Assembly (NCBI GenBank): GCA_023248635.1
Contig: JAHFED010000005.1
Span: 62,001-126,000, forward strand
Reading direction: 5' to 3'
Origin: Myxococcales bacterium
GTDB lineage: Bacteria; Myxococcota; UBA727; VGSZ01
Length of the DNA stretch: 64,000 nt
Below are positions 25,048 through 33,998 of this stretch, piece by piece. A program made the translations under genes and the position numbers. A model generated the notes under the pieces. The model did no database searches and was not told the origin of the DNA. It worked only from the letters and a program-made list of their open reading frames with translations. Numbering within the stretch: position 1 is the stretch's first letter; each line of letters starts with the position of its first letter.

Positions 25048-26534
25048 CAGGCGTGCAAGATGGAGACGGTGGGCTCGACGCGGTTGCCGGCGCCGGTGGA
25101 GGCGTCCCAGACCAACAACACGGGCTGCCCGGGTTCGGCGAGAGCGAAGCGGCGCACGGCCTCGAGAGCGGCGTGCTGGGGGCGCGTGAGCTCAGCCTCG
25201 GACTTGACCTCGGCGATCACACCCCAACACAGAGACAAGCGCCGGGCGAGGGCTGCTTCGTGGGTGAGGCCGACGATGGGAGCGGCGGGTCTCTCCGCTG
25301 ATACCAGGCGCGCAGTGCGACCAGAGCGGGTGGGGACGACGATGGCCTGCACCTGCAAGTCACGGCTCAACGTCGACGTCGCCCGTGACAAGGCTTCGCT
25401 GGGATCGTTGGCGTGGGCGCCCAGGCCTTCGCGGCCCAAGATGTCGTCGACGACGCGGCCGTGCTGACCGTGCTTCCACTGGTAGCCCTCCACCAAGCGC
25501 AGCACCCTGTCCATGGTGGCGACGGCTTCGATGGGGAACTTTCCCGCGGCAGTCTCCGCCGAGAGCATGACGGCATCAGCGCGAGACAGGGCGGCAGCGG
25601 CGACGTCGGTGACCTCGGCGCGGGTGGGACGGCTCGACTCGATCATGCTCTCGAGCATCTGGGTAGCGACGATGACGGGCTTGTTCTTCTTGATGGCCAG
25701 GCGCACGAGCTCGTTTTGAATGAGCGGAACCTCCTCGGGGAGCATCTCGACGCCGAGGTCACCGCGGGCCACCATGATGCCGTCGCAGGCCTCGAAGATG
25801 CCTTCGATGTTGTCGATGGCCTGGGGCATCTCGATCTTGGCGATGATCGGCAAGGTGCCGTGTCCCTGGCCCTGCAAGAGCTCGCGCAAAATGCCGACGT
25901 CTTTGGCGTCGCGCACGAAGGACAAGGCCAAGAAATCGACCCCGCGGGAGGCGGCGAAGATGGCGTCGGCCTTGTCTTTGTCGGTCACCGCCGGCGTCGA
26001 CACCGCGACCCCGGGCAGGTTCATGCCCTTTTTGTCTTTGAGCTTGCCGCCCTGCACGACGACGACCTGGACCTCGGTCTTTTTGTCCGTCGACAACACC
26101 TTCATCTCGAGCTTGCCGTCGTCGAGGAGGATGCGGTCGCCGACGCTGATGTCTTCGGCGAGCTCGACATACTGCGACGGCACTAAAGTGGCGTTGCCGA
26201 CGACGTTGCGCGTGGTGACCGTGATGGTGCTGCCGGTCTTCAGATCGATGGCGCCGCCCTCGAAGGTGCCGACGCGAATCTTGGGACCGCAGAGGTCGCC
26301 GAGGATGGCGGTGTGACGACCGAGGGCGCCAGCGATGCGGCGCACGCGTTCGATGTTCTCGCCGTGCACCTCGTGGGTGCCATGGGAGAAATTCAGCCGA
26401 AAGACGTCGACGCCGGCGGTGATCAGGCGCTCGATCACGTCGTCTGACGACGACGCTGGTCCGAGGGTGGCCACGATGCGGGTGCGGCGACGCTTGAGAG
26501 CAGCGCGGGCGAGGTCGAGGCGAAGTTCTTTCAT
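25047..26534 (-). CDS. pyk: Pyruvate kinase
   Basis: The ATG at 26534 (MKELRLDLARAALKRRR) is used; an ATG at 26546 is possible. The 495-residue enzyme shows RTRIVATLGPASSS, VDVFRLNFSHGTHE, LGDLCGPKIRVG, the active-site signature IAKIEMPQAIDNIEGIFEA with its Lys and Glu, MVARGDLGVEMLP, KPVIVATQMLESMI and the ADAVMLSAETAAGKFP motif. The C-terminal regulatory domain follows (VQAIVVPTRSGRTARLVSAERP). It catalyses phosphoenolpyruvate + ADP to pyruvate + ATP. It is divergent from the Gly-Glu-repeat lipoprotein gene. Confidence 0.96.
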   Translation of the reverse strand: MKELRLDLARAALKRRRTRIVATLGPASSSDDVIERLITAGVDVFRLNFSHGTHEVHGENIERVRRIAGALGRHTAILGDLCGPKIRVGTFEGGAIDLKTGSTITVTTRNVVGNATLVPSQYVELAEDISVGDRILLDDGKLEMKVLSTDKKTEVQVVVVQGGKLKDKKGMNLPGVAVSTPAVTDKDKADAIFAASRGVDFLALSFVRDAKDVGILRELLQGQGHGTLPIIAKIEMPQAIDNIEGIFEACDGIMVARGDLGVEMLPEEVPLIQNELVRLAIKKNKPVIVATQMLESMIESSRPTRAEVTDVAAAALSRADAVMLSAETAAGKFPIEAVATMDRVLRLVEGYQWKHGQHGRVVDDILGREGLGAHANDPSEALSRATSTLSRDLQVQAIVVPTRSGRTARLVSAERPAAPIVGLTHEAALARRLSLCWGVIAEVKSEAELTRPQHAALEAVRRFALAEPGQPVLLVWDASTGAGNRVEPTVSILHA

Positions 26535-26614
26535 GGGGCGCAGCATGGGTCGGTCAAGCAGGCGCTAGCAAGCAAGCCGTTGCGCCTTCCTTTCGACAGG
26601 GTGAAAGAACGCCC

Positions 26615-27688
26615 ATGCGTCTGCCGCTCTCTGTCGTGGTCGTCGTGCTTTTGGTGCTCGCCAACGGTTGCGACAGCTGCACCGATCGCGTGGGCCGCGG
26701 CGAAGGAGAAGGAGAAGGAGAAGGAGAAGGAGAAGGAGAGATTCCCGCGGGCGAAGGCGAAGGCGAAGGCGACGTCGCCGAAGGCGAGGGCGAAGGCGAA
26801 GGCGAAGGCGAAGGCGAGGTCGTCGACGGCGGCAACGGCTTCGACCTCGGTGACCTGCTCGACGGCGGACTCCCTGAAGAGCTCGATTGCCTGCCCGACG
26901 CGCTGCCCGAGCTCTCGATCAGCGGCGCGCTCGACGCGCTCGGTTTCAGCCCCTACGGCGGCGGACGCGAAGACGGCGTGCGTTGCGGCGACGTCACTTG
27001 CGACGACGACGTTCCCTGTTGCGCCTTGTGCGGCTTTGGTGCTTGTGCCGTCGACATCGGCGACGCTGGTGCACCCGACTGCCCCGCCTTCACCACGGTC
27101 TACAATTGCGACGGCGACGAGGAGTGTCCCGGCAGCGAGATCTGCTGCTTCACCTTGCAGGGCACCGAGTGCCGTGCCGCGGGCGATTGTGATTTCAGCG
27201 CCACCGACACTCTGGGCACCTTCTTCAGCGACGGCGGCTTCGCTTTCCCCGACGGCGGCCCCCCTGTCGACGGCGGCTTCCTCGACGGTGGCTTCGCTCC
27301 GGCCACCGCCCTCGATGGCGGCTTCGCCGACGGCGGCTTCGTCGTCGATGGCGGCTTCGCCGATGGCGGCTTCGTCGATGGCGGCGACGTCGACGGCGGC
27401 CCGGTCTTGGGCGTCCCCCTGCCGGGCGACCCGATCTCCGGATCCCCTGTCGACGGCGGCTTCAGCGGTGGCGGACCTCTCGACGGCGGACCGGGGCCCC
27501 AGCTCGACGGCGGCAGCCTGCTCGATTCTCTGCAGCAGACTCTCGATCAGGGGGTGCCGGTGTGCCGCTCGCTTTTTGACTGCGACATCTTCGCCGCCGA
27601 GATCTGCTGCACTTCTGATCGCCTGACATCCGTCGACGTCGGCTTCTGCTTGCCGGCCTTGCTGTGCGCTGGCGATTTTCTGCCCTGA
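26615..27688 (+). CDS. Gly-Glu-repeat lipoprotein, cysteine-rich
   Basis: The signal peptide MRLPLSVVVVVLLVLANGC ends in a lipobox. After it come GEGEGE stretches (about residues 28-67) encoded by GAAGGA and GAAGGC repeats, a spacer often seen in Myxococcota lipoproteins. The body has paired cysteines (CGDVTCDDDVPCCALCGFGAC, CPGSEICCFTLQGTEC and near the end CRSLFDCDIFAAEICC). Between them is a DGGF/DGG repeat region of about 100 residues. Probably an anchored surface protein; function unknown. Slippage in the repeats would change length but keep frame in steps of three. Confidence 0.85.
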   Translation: MRLPLSVVVVVLLVLANGCDSCTDRVGRGEGEGEGEGEGEGEIPAGEGEGEGDVAEGEGEGEGEGEGEVVDGGNGFDLGDLLDGGLPEELDCLPDALPELSISGALDALGFSPYGGGREDGVRCGDVTCDDDVPCCALCGFGACAVDIGDAGAPDCPAFTTVYNCDGDEECPGSEICCFTLQGTECRAAGDCDFSATDTLGTFFSDGGFAFPDGGPPVDGGFLDGGFAPATALDGGFADGGFVVDGGFADGGFVDGGDVDGGPVLGVPLPGDPISGSPVDGGFSGGGPLDGGPGPQLDGGSLLDSLQQTLDQGVPVCRSLFDCDIFAAEICCTSDRLTSVDVGFCLPALLCAGDFLP

Positions 27689-27701
27689 CGGTCGGTGGAA
27701 C

Positions 27702-27783
27702 GTGCTCCGCGCGGAAGAGCGCTCCGCGCGGAGAACGCCTCCGGCGGGGCCAAAGGGGCTCCAGGGCAAGCCCCTCTGGCCCC
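27702..27783. other. Strong stem-loops between convergent genes, probable bidirectional terminator
   Basis: Two copies of the palindrome CTCCGCGCGGA (27705-27735) are followed by a 15-bp stem with one mismatch: GGGGCCA + AGGGGCT pairs with AGCCCCT + TGGCCCC (27746-27783) around an 8-nt loop. It sits between the convergent lipoprotein and FHA genes. There is no T-run after it. Elsewhere in the gap 27689-27949 I see no gene. Confidence 0.5.
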
Positions 27784-27949
27784 TCTTCCAGAGATACGGC
27801 TGCCCTTTGGGCTCGCGCCGCCCTCGAGCAGTTGCCCCTGAAGAATTCCTTGGTGCGAGCAGCCTCGTGGCAAGTGCTCGCGGGAGCGGGCTTCGATGAT
27901 CCGACGCTTGCGTTCGGGGGATGAAGGCGCTCACACGCCTTGATCAGAT

Positions 27950-29938
27950 CTATCGTGAAAGCTCGTAGAGCTCTTCGTAAATCTTGGTGCCGCTCTTGGC
28001 CAGGCACAGGTGCTCGACGGCGATGGCGCGGGCGCGATCCCTGTCTGCCGCCTTGGCACCGCGGGCTTTGCCCAGTCCCTGCTCGGCGCGGCTGGCGAGC
28101 TTTTGCAGCTCTGCTTGCACCCGGCTGTCGTCGGGCACTACGCGACCGGCGCGGAACAACTCGCGGGCCGCGCCGCACAGATCGCCGGATTCCAGCTTTT
28201 CAGTGCCTGATAAATAGAGCGCATCTGCGTAGGGTTTCTGCACCGTCGCAAAAATGGGCGACGACGCCCGCGCTCCCAGCGATCCCAGCAAGCGGAAAGC
28301 TTCGTCGAGGGGAGCCCGGGCGCGGCTGCCGTCGAAGCGCACCAGCAAAGCCTTGCCTTCGTCGAAGGAGCGCTGGAAGCGATCGAGCTCGGCGGTGTAG
28401 CCCGGGTAGCCAGCAGCGGCGGCGATGCTGCGGGCGTCGTCGATGCGACCGTCGGCGAAGGCGGCGCGGGCCGGGCCCAAAGCAGGATCCCGGGGCTGCG
28501 TCTTCAGCGTCTGCTGCACGCGCACCAACAAAGCCTGGCCGCCGGCGTCGGCGGGGAAGAGCTTCACGTGGGCTTCGGCGCGGGCCAGGGCTTCGGCGAA
28601 GCGTCCCTGATCGAGCAGGCTCTCGACGGCGCGCAGGGAGTGCACCAGGGCGCGCTCGGCCAGCGAGGTGCGCAGGCGATCCCTGTCCCGCATGAACACG
28701 CTGCTGTTGGCGATGCGCGACAGGGCAGCGAGGGCTTCGTCGTCGCGGTCTTCGTCGCCCAGGCGCAGGGCCAACTGCAGGGCGTCGCGCGAACCAAGCT
28801 CTGTGGACACCGTGCGATCCAGGCTGCGCGCCTCGTCGTTGTTGGGATCGAGCACCAACACGGTGGCCACGCGGGCGGCGGCCTCGTCGACGTCGCCTTG
28901 CAGGAGCTTTTCTTTGGCCTCGGCCAGCAAGACCGAGACCTGCAAGCGAATCTGGGCCGGCGCCTTGTCCGAAAGTGCGGTCTGCCACACGAAGCGGACG
29001 ACGACGACCGCGAGGAACACACCCAAACACAGGGCAATGACCCACAGGGCTTGGCGCCGCACCTTCTGTCGTCGTCGCGCGGCCTCGATGGCGGCCAGCT
29101 CGCGCACAGCGCGCACGTGGGTCGACGTGCGCTCGCGGGGCGCGGGAGCGCGTTCGGGAAGGCGCTCGGTGCCCTCGAGGGGTGCGAGCTTGGGCTCGGG
29201 CTCGGGCTCGGGCTCGGGGCGGGGCTGGGGGGCTTTGTCGGCGGTGAGAAAGCGCAGCTCAGTCTTGCCGAATTGCACGACGTCGCCGAAGACCAAGGAC
29301 ACGCGGCCGTCGACGACGACGCCGTTCTTCAGCGTTCCCGAGCTCGATCCCAGATCGGCCAGGCTGAAGGCGCCGTCGTCGAAGCCGATCTCGGCGTGGC
29401 GCAGCGACACCGTCGGATCGGCGAGCACCAGGTCAGCGCCGGCCGTGCGCCCCACCAAGCAGGGGTACACCGCGATGGCCAGCTCCGCTGGCGTCGGCGG
29501 CGCGCTGCCGTCTTGAAGAGTGGCGATGACGATGAAGCGGCCGCCGGGCTTGGGCTTGCGCTGGCGGGTCTCTTTGACCTCGGTGACCTCCACGCCGGCG
29601 CGGGCCCGCGTGTTCTCTTGGGGGCGACGCTTGAGCTCGCGCACCAAGCTCTTTTCGGCGTCACTGGTGCTCGGCACCTCTTCGTCGATCACCATCGAAG
29701 CGCGCGGAGGCCCCTCGGCGACCGCCGGTGGCCGCCCTGCCTTCGACGACGAGGCGACCTCGAGCTCCTGCTCGCGCGAGGACACGGCGTTTTTGGCGGC
29801 GATGGAGGCCTCGACCTCCTCGTAGTCGTCGTGGGGAACAGCGTCGGGCGACGCGCCATTGGTGTCGTCGCCGTCGCCGGCGTCGTCGTCCCCCTTGCGC
29901 TCGCGGCGTCGGTCGGCTGCCCGCCGTCCTTTGACCAT
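27950..29938 (-). CDS. FHA-domain, single-pass membrane protein with TPR-like C-terminus
   Basis: The ATG at 29938 gives 662 residues; the frame runs on upstream to 30304 but overlaps the promoter region of the next gene. Layout: charged, disordered N-terminus; FHA domain at about 170-250 (CLVGRTAGADLVLADPTVSLRHAEIGF, LADLGSSSGTLKNG); an EPEPEPEP linker; a basic helix and a membrane span (ALWVIALCLGVFLAVVVVRFVW, about residue 305); then helical TPR-like repeats (ARVATVLVLDPNNDEARSL, RFAEALARAEAHVKLFPADAG). The FHA part should be cytoplasmic and the repeats periplasmic. It may relay Ser/Thr-kinase signals to the envelope, which is inference. Confidence 0.85.
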   Translation of the reverse strand: MVKGRRAADRRRERKGDDDAGDGDDTNGASPDAVPHDDYEEVEASIAAKNAVSSREQELEVASSSKAGRPPAVAEGPPRASMVIDEEVPSTSDAEKSLVRELKRRPQENTRARAGVEVTEVKETRQRKPKPGGRFIVIATLQDGSAPPTPAELAIAVYPCLVGRTAGADLVLADPTVSLRHAEIGFDDGAFSLADLGSSSGTLKNGVVVDGRVSLVFGDVVQFGKTELRFLTADKAPQPRPEPEPEPEPKLAPLEGTERLPERAPAPRERTSTHVRAVRELAAIEAARRRQKVRRQALWVIALCLGVFLAVVVVRFVWQTALSDKAPAQIRLQVSVLLAEAKEKLLQGDVDEAAARVATVLVLDPNNDEARSLDRTVSTELGSRDALQLALRLGDEDRDDEALAALSRIANSSVFMRDRDRLRTSLAERALVHSLRAVESLLDQGRFAEALARAEAHVKLFPADAGGQALLVRVQQTLKTQPRDPALGPARAAFADGRIDDARSIAAAAGYPGYTAELDRFQRSFDEGKALLVRFDGSRARAPLDEAFRLLGSLGARASSPIFATVQKPYADALYLSGTEKLESGDLCGAARELFRAGRVVPDDSRVQAELQKLASRAEQGLGKARGAKAADRDRARAIAVEHLCLAKSGTKIYEELYELSR

Positions 29939-30074
29939 GGAGGCGACCCTAGCAGCACCGGCCCTTTGACCGGGATCACGGCTGCGCCGACGAACACCTG
30001 CGAAATCAGTCCGCCTTCGGCGTGCGCCGACACAGATCTCGCCCGACCCCGCCAATCCCTGGGTGGAGGACCCC

Positions 30075-30617
30075 ATGCATTTGACCCGTTTTCTTCCGGC
30101 CCTGGTCTCGCTCGCGCTGCCAGCGTTGAGCGGCGGCTGTCTCATCATCGGCACCGGCGGTTGGCGCGATGGGCCCTTTGGAGAAGGCGACCAGTGTCTG
30201 GAGGACTGCGACGTCGAGGACCGCGACAACGACGGTCTCCCCGACGAAAGCGAAGCCAGCTGCAACACCGATCCCGACGACGCCGACTCCGACGGCGACG
30301 GCACTCTCGACGGCGCCGAAGACAGCGACCGCGACGGCTACACCAACGAAGACGAAATCGATTTGGACTCCGATCCCAGCGACGCCGACAGCGTGCCCCA
30401 AGACGACGACCAGGTGCCCGTTGAGGAAACGCCTCCGCCTCCGCCTCCTCCGCCTCCGCCGCCGCCGGACGCCGACGAGGATGGGCTCAGCGACGACGAA
30501 GAAGCGGCCCGCGGCACCGATGCCAACAACCCCGACACCGATGGCGACGGCCAGTGCGACGCCGCCGAAGTCGAGTGCAATTCGTCGCCCCTGGATCCCT
30601 TCTTCACCTGCACCTGA
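30075..30617 (+). CDS. Thrombospondin type-3-repeat lipoprotein
   Basis: The ATG at 30075 follows a GGTGGAGG ribosome-binding site. Signal peptide MHLTRFLPALVSLALPALSGGC with lipobox. The mature part is a series of calcium-binding Asp-rich repeats (DRDNDGLPDESEASCNTDPD, DSDGDGTLDGAEDSD, DEDGLSDDEEAARGTD), split by a poly-Pro run of about 12 residues. It ends with a cysteine-containing segment. Such repeats are common on outer-membrane and surface proteins. First of four small secreted-protein genes in a row. Confidence 0.85.
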   Translation: MHLTRFLPALVSLALPALSGGCLIIGTGGWRDGPFGEGDQCLEDCDVEDRDNDGLPDESEASCNTDPDDADSDGDGTLDGAEDSDRDGYTNEDEIDLDSDPSDADSVPQDDDQVPVEETPPPPPPPPPPPPDADEDGLSDDEEAARGTDANNPDTDGDGQCDAAEVECNSSPLDPFFTCT

Positions 30618-30712
30618 TCGCTCGCGCAGGCCGCGAGCAGCCACCCGAAGCGAACCTCAAGGTCGTCGGGGGCGATCGACGACGACGCCGTGGGTGTGGT
30701 AGCGAGGCGCAC

Positions 30713-31399
30713 ATGCGCCTCGCTCTCTTTCTGCTGCTGCTCTCTGTCACGGGTTGTCGCTTTGGCGAGGCCCAGTTCACCACCGACCTCGAGACCGTCT
30801 TCGATCCGGGGGGCACGGTGTTTTCCTATCTCGACGAACGCGACGCGAACCTCGCCGAAGACAGCGACCCCCGCGTCGTCGTCGCCATGACCTGGATCGT
30901 CTTTGATCCCCAGAGCGACCTCAACGACCTCGACGGCGCGGCACTGTCGGCCATGTCCCACGAGATGGGGCTGCGCGACACGCTGGTGCTCGTCTTCGAC
31001 GGCCGCGGCGCCGTCGACGCCGGCGAAGAATTCTCTTGCACCAAAGATGGCGACGTCATCGTCGAGAGCTCGGGCCTCGATGCCCGTGTACATCTCGCGC
31101 CCGAGCGGCTGACGGCGACGTCGACCTTCGCCAACCTCGAGCCCATCGCCAGCCGCAGCGTGAGCGTGGTCAGCATCGACGTCGCGGCCTTCGACGACGC
31201 CGACGCGGTGGTGGCCGGCCGCTTGGCCCTCGACTTCGTCGCCATCGAAGGGCGCGATGGTGCGTCGGCGCGCGAGGGAAAGATCGAAGGCACCTTCCGT
31301 GCCCCCGTGGTCGATGAGCGCATCGCCGAGAGCAACCTCGCCCTCCTCGACAGCGACGACCTGCTGGGCTTGCCCTTGAGCCCCCGGCCGCAGCCATGA
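30713..31399 (+). CDS. Lipoprotein of unknown function
   Basis: The ATG at 30713 gives MRLALFLLLLSVTGC, a lipobox signal peptide. The 228-residue product is acidic and beta-rich (VVVAMTWIVFDPQSDLNDLD, TLVLVFDGRGAVDAGEEFSC, SRSVSVVSIDVAAFDDADAV). Only one extra Cys is visible after the lipobox. The stop overlaps the start of the following lipoprotein gene (ATGA). No family recognised; the pair looks like a co-expressed, perhaps interacting, surface pair. Confidence 0.75.
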   Translation: MRLALFLLLLSVTGCRFGEAQFTTDLETVFDPGGTVFSYLDERDANLAEDSDPRVVVAMTWIVFDPQSDLNDLDGAALSAMSHEMGLRDTLVLVFDGRGAVDAGEEFSCTKDGDVIVESSGLDARVHLAPERLTATSTFANLEPIASRSVSVVSIDVAAFDDADAVVAGRLALDFVAIEGRDGASAREGKIEGTFRAPVVDERIAESNLALLDSDDLLGLPLSPRPQP

Positions 31400-32127
31400 G
31401 GTGGCCAGCGCTCGCCGTCGTCGTTGTCGCGCTCTGGGCGATCATGGGTTGCGCGGTGTTGACCGAAGGCAGCTTCGACGACGTCGAACTGCAGGTGGCT
31501 GCCACCGCCGTGGCCGTGCTCGACCAACACGATGTGTTGCAACGCGACGGCGCCCTCATCCCTGTGCAACGCGCGCCCCGCGATCGGCGCCTGCACCTGT
31601 GGCTCTCGGGAGCCGACCTCCCAGAGACCGAAGACTGGCAACACCTCGACGACGAGCGGCTCCTCGACGTCAAACACCAACTGGCCAGCAACGATCTGCT
31701 GGTGCTGCGCGACCTCTCCTTCGACGATCTCAACGATGGTGACGACGTCGCCGCCGCCTCCGACGACGACGGCTCGGACTTCTCTTTTGCTCTGTCCCAC
31801 CGCCGGCTCGAAAACGGCGTCGTCGGCGCCGGGCTCGGCGCGCGCATCTCCGTCGAAGTCGAGCCCATCTCGGTCGATGAAGAGGTATTTCAAGCCAAGC
31901 TCTTCGTGCGGCGGGCGCGCGCCGTCGATCAACCCCCCGCTGACGTCGTCACCGGCGAAGTCATCCTCTCTTTGGCTTTGGCCTTGGCCCCCGAGCGACT
32001 GGGGGAGGCCAACCTCGCGTTCGTCGCTCCCATCGCTGCTTGCGGACAGGCGCGAGGGCCAGGAGCGGCCCAGGCCTGCAAAGACGCGCCGCGGGAGCCG
32101 ATCATCGATGAGAGCGGCGTTCACTAG
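31396..32127 (+). CDS. Lipoprotein of unknown function, coupled to the previous gene
   Basis: The start overlaps the previous stop (ATGA). Signal peptide MRWPALAVVVVALWAIMGC with lipobox. The 243-residue protein is acidic with repeated strands (FDDVELQVAATAVAVLDQHD, RRLHLWLSGADLP, GARISVEVEPISVDEEVFQA, ADVVTGEVILSLALALAP) and two cysteines near the C-terminus (AACGQARG, QACKDAP). The final motif (VTGEVILSLAL) mirrors the end of its neighbour (VAGRLALDFVAI), so the two may be distant paralogues. Confidence 0.75.
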   Translation: MRWPALAVVVVALWAIMGCAVLTEGSFDDVELQVAATAVAVLDQHDVLQRDGALIPVQRAPRDRRLHLWLSGADLPETEDWQHLDDERLLDVKHQLASNDLLVLRDLSFDDLNDGDDVAAASDDDGSDFSFALSHRRLENGVVGAGLGARISVEVEPISVDEEVFQAKLFVRRARAVDQPPADVVTGEVILSLALALAPERLGEANLAFVAPIAACGQARGPGAAQACKDAPREPIIDESGVH

Positions 32128-32196
32128 TCCCTGGGTTCAGTTGAGTTTGCACTCAACTGAACCCAGGGATCGTGTTTCAAGGGGGCTGCGCCCCCT
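32128..32196. other. Perfect 18-bp stem-loop plus a second palindrome
   Basis: An exact 18-bp inverted repeat (TCCCTGGGTTCAGTTGAG at 32128-32145 and its complement at 32152-32169) with a 6-nt loop TTTGCA follows the lipoprotein stop at once. A second palindrome, AGGGGGC TGC GCCCCCT with G following TGC, lies at 32180-32196. It could be a terminator or one copy of a dispersed repeat; no second copy is visible here. Confidence 0.6.
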
Positions 32197-32257
32197 CCCG
32201 TCGTCGAGCAAGTCGCCGACGGGGCCCTCCCCATCCGTGGTCGCTCCGCTCCCGAAG

Positions 32258-32527
32258 ATGCAGATTCAACTGGTCTCTGGGATGAGTTTGCTTCTCTTCG
32301 CTGCGGCCTGCGGCCCCTCTCCGGAGTGCCGCAGCTACGTGCAGTGCCAGCAGGCCGTCGACGAAAACGCTGCTGGCATCGACGTCGACGTCTCGGCCTT
32401 CGACGACGGCGGCTCCTGCTGGGCGCTGCCTGAAAGCGCGCGCGCCTGCACCGCCATCTGCGTACAGGCCCTGGCCGCGCTGCGCGAGCTCCCCGATCCA
32501 CCGGCGGCTTGCGTCGACGACAACTGA
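32258..32527 (+). CDS. Very small cysteine-rich lipoprotein
   Basis: Either ATG at 32258 (MQIQLVSGMSLLLFAAAC) or at 32282 (MSLLLFAAAC) gives a lipobox; no strong ribosome-binding site decides, and a GTG slightly upstream is possible. The mature part (about 70 residues) has six further cysteines (ECRSYVQCQQAVD, GSCWALPESARACTAICVQ, PPAACVDDN). The pattern resembles other small Cys-rich Myxococcota lipoproteins, including the one at 50.2-50.5 kb. Function unknown. Confidence 0.62.
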   Translation: MQIQLVSGMSLLLFAAACGPSPECRSYVQCQQAVDENAAGIDVDVSAFDDGGSCWALPESARACTAICVQALAALRELPDPPAACVDDN

Positions 32528-32532
32528 ACCCG

Positions 32533-33096
32533 CTACTTCTTGCCTTGCCAGGGGATGTCGCCGTGGCCGTTTGCGTGGGCGGCGAAGCGGGCCCAGGCAA
32601 AGAGCAGGTCGCTGAGGCGGTTCAGGTAGACGACGACGACGGCGCGCAGCTCGACGTCTTCGGCCAAGGCGACCACCTCGCGTTCGGCGCGGCGAACCAC
32701 CGTGCGGGCCAGGTGCAAGCGGGCGGCGGCCTCCCCTCCCGTCGGCAACACAAAGGTCGACAGCGGAGGACAGCGAGCCACAGCATCGTCGATGGCGTCT
32801 TCGAGCTCCTTCACGCGCGCGTCGTCAACCCGAGACTGCAGGCGCGCCTCGAGCTTCTTGCCAGCGGTCGCGGGGGTGGCCAGCTCGGCGCCAACGTCGA
32901 AGAGATCGCTCATGACCCCCAGCAGCGCGCTTTTCAAAAGAGCGGGCAGATCGGGGGACACATGGGCCAAGCCCACGGCGGCGTTGGCTTCGTCGACGGC
33001 GCCATAGCTGCGCACCCGGGCGTGGTGCTTCTTCACGCGTTCGCCCCCAAACAGAGCGGTGCCGCCGTCGTCGCCGGTGCGCGTGTAGATCTTCAT
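32533..33096 (-). CDS. Cob(I)yrinic acid a,c-diamide adenosyltransferase (PduO/MMAB type)
   Basis: 187 residues with the ATP-binding N-terminus YTRTGDDGGTALFGGERVKK and the family signatures YGAVDEANAAVG (D and E active-site region), LPTGGEAAARLHLARTVVRRAERE and YLNRLSDLLFAWAR. The enzyme moves adenosyl from ATP to cob(I)alamin, making coenzyme B12. The start ATG overlaps the stop of the next upstream gene (ATGA). No B12-dependent mutase is in the window. Confidence 0.93.
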   Translation of the reverse strand: MKIYTRTGDDGGTALFGGERVKKHHARVRSYGAVDEANAAVGLAHVSPDLPALLKSALLGVMSDLFDVGAELATPATAGKKLEARLQSRVDDARVKELEDAIDDAVARCPPLSTFVLPTGGEAAARLHLARTVVRRAEREVVALAEDVELRAVVVVYLNRLSDLLFAWARFAAHANGHGDIPWQGKK

Positions 33097-33998
33097 GGCG
33101 TTCTCTCGGTGAGCAAGGTGAGCAGCAGCGCCGTCGTCGACGCCGCGGCGGTGGTGGCCGCGGCGATGCCCAGCGGCAGGTGCAGATCAGGATCGGACGC
33201 CGGTGCCGTCAGCGCGTTTGCCAGCACCCCCAGCAGCAAACTCGCCGACACCGCCGCCGTCGCGCCGTGCACCCACACGGGCAGCAGCGGCGAGATCACC
33301 GCGCTGGGCTCGGAGGTCGCGACGTCGACGACGACAAGCCCTTCGAAAGGGACGACAAAGGCGACCTTGATCTCGGGTCTCGGGCCTGGGCTCCGCACCC
33401 GAGCCTCATGCAATCCAGGGCGCAGGGCGGTCTCGTTGCGCTCGTCCAGACGCAGACCATCGATCAGCACCTCGTCGCCGGCACCGACGCCGCGCAGTTG
33501 CAGACGACCGCTGTAGGCGACTGGTGCGAGAGCGCGCACGACCAGGGCGCGCAGATCGATGACCCCGGTGCTGTTGGTGATCGTCTGCTCGAAGCGCAGC
33601 AGCGGCACCCCCTGGCTGTCGAAGAGCAGCAGCCTGAGGTTGGCGTAGACGTCGGCGTCTTGCTCCGGCGTGGGTCGGGTGGCCTTGACCCAGACCAGCT
33701 CATCGGCCCCGACGGCGGCAGCCGCCTCTTGCAGACAGCCCGGCGACTCCGTGCAGCGGGCAACACCACCCACGACGTCGACGTCGGGCACCGCGCGGTA
33801 GCGATCCTTCAGCACATCCTGGAGCACCATCGGCACCTCGCGCTTCAGCTTGGCCTCGGCCGATCCCATGTCGGTGGCATCGATGGGCAACACGCCGCTG
33901 GCCTCAGCGAGGGCGATGTCGGCGGCCAACGCGGAGCAGAGGACGAGAAAAGCTGCTGCGCGCACCGCGCACCTACTCGGAGCGCACCGTCGGAACAC
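33093..33998 (-). CDS. Exported protein with PEGA-like segment and membrane helices
   Basis: GTG start at 33998, with a signal peptide (AVRAAAFLVLCSALAADIALA). The 301-residue protein contains a domain that compares its length and organisation with the protein at 47-48.5 kb: VLQDVLKDRYRAVPDVDVVGG, CTESPGCLQEAAAAVGADELVWV (a conserved CxxxxxCxxxxAxxxGAd pattern), a PEGA-like stretch (GAGDEVLIDGLRLDERNETALRPGLHEARV) and two C-terminal helices (ATAAVSASLLLGVLANALTA, GIAAATTAAASTTALLLTLL). Such proteins are usually anchored in the inner membrane. It overlaps the lipase-like gene by 26 bp. Confidence 0.75.
   Translation of the reverse strand: MFRRCAPSRCAVRAAAFLVLCSALAADIALAEASGVLPIDATDMGSAEAKLKREVPMVLQDVLKDRYRAVPDVDVVGGVARCTESPGCLQEAAAAVGADELVWVKATRPTPEQDADVYANLRLLLFDSQGVPLLRFEQTITNSTGVIDLRALVVRALAPVAYSGRLQLRGVGAGDEVLIDGLRLDERNETALRPGLHEARVRSPGPRPEIKVAFVVPFEGLVVVDVATSEPSAVISPLLPVWVHGATAAVSASLLLGVLANALTAPASDPDLHLPLGIAAATTAAASTTALLLTLLTERTP

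Noticed and set aside
26700-26820. Frameshift or assembly error in the GAAGGA/GAAGGC repeats
   Set aside because: The frame remains open and codes for regular Gly-Glu repeats typical of Myxococcota lipoproteins, so no error is implied.
26531-27934. 467-codon minus-strand frame over the lipoprotein gene
   Set aside because: It is the mirror of Gly-Glu and Asp-Gly-Gly codon repeats; no start signal or domain.
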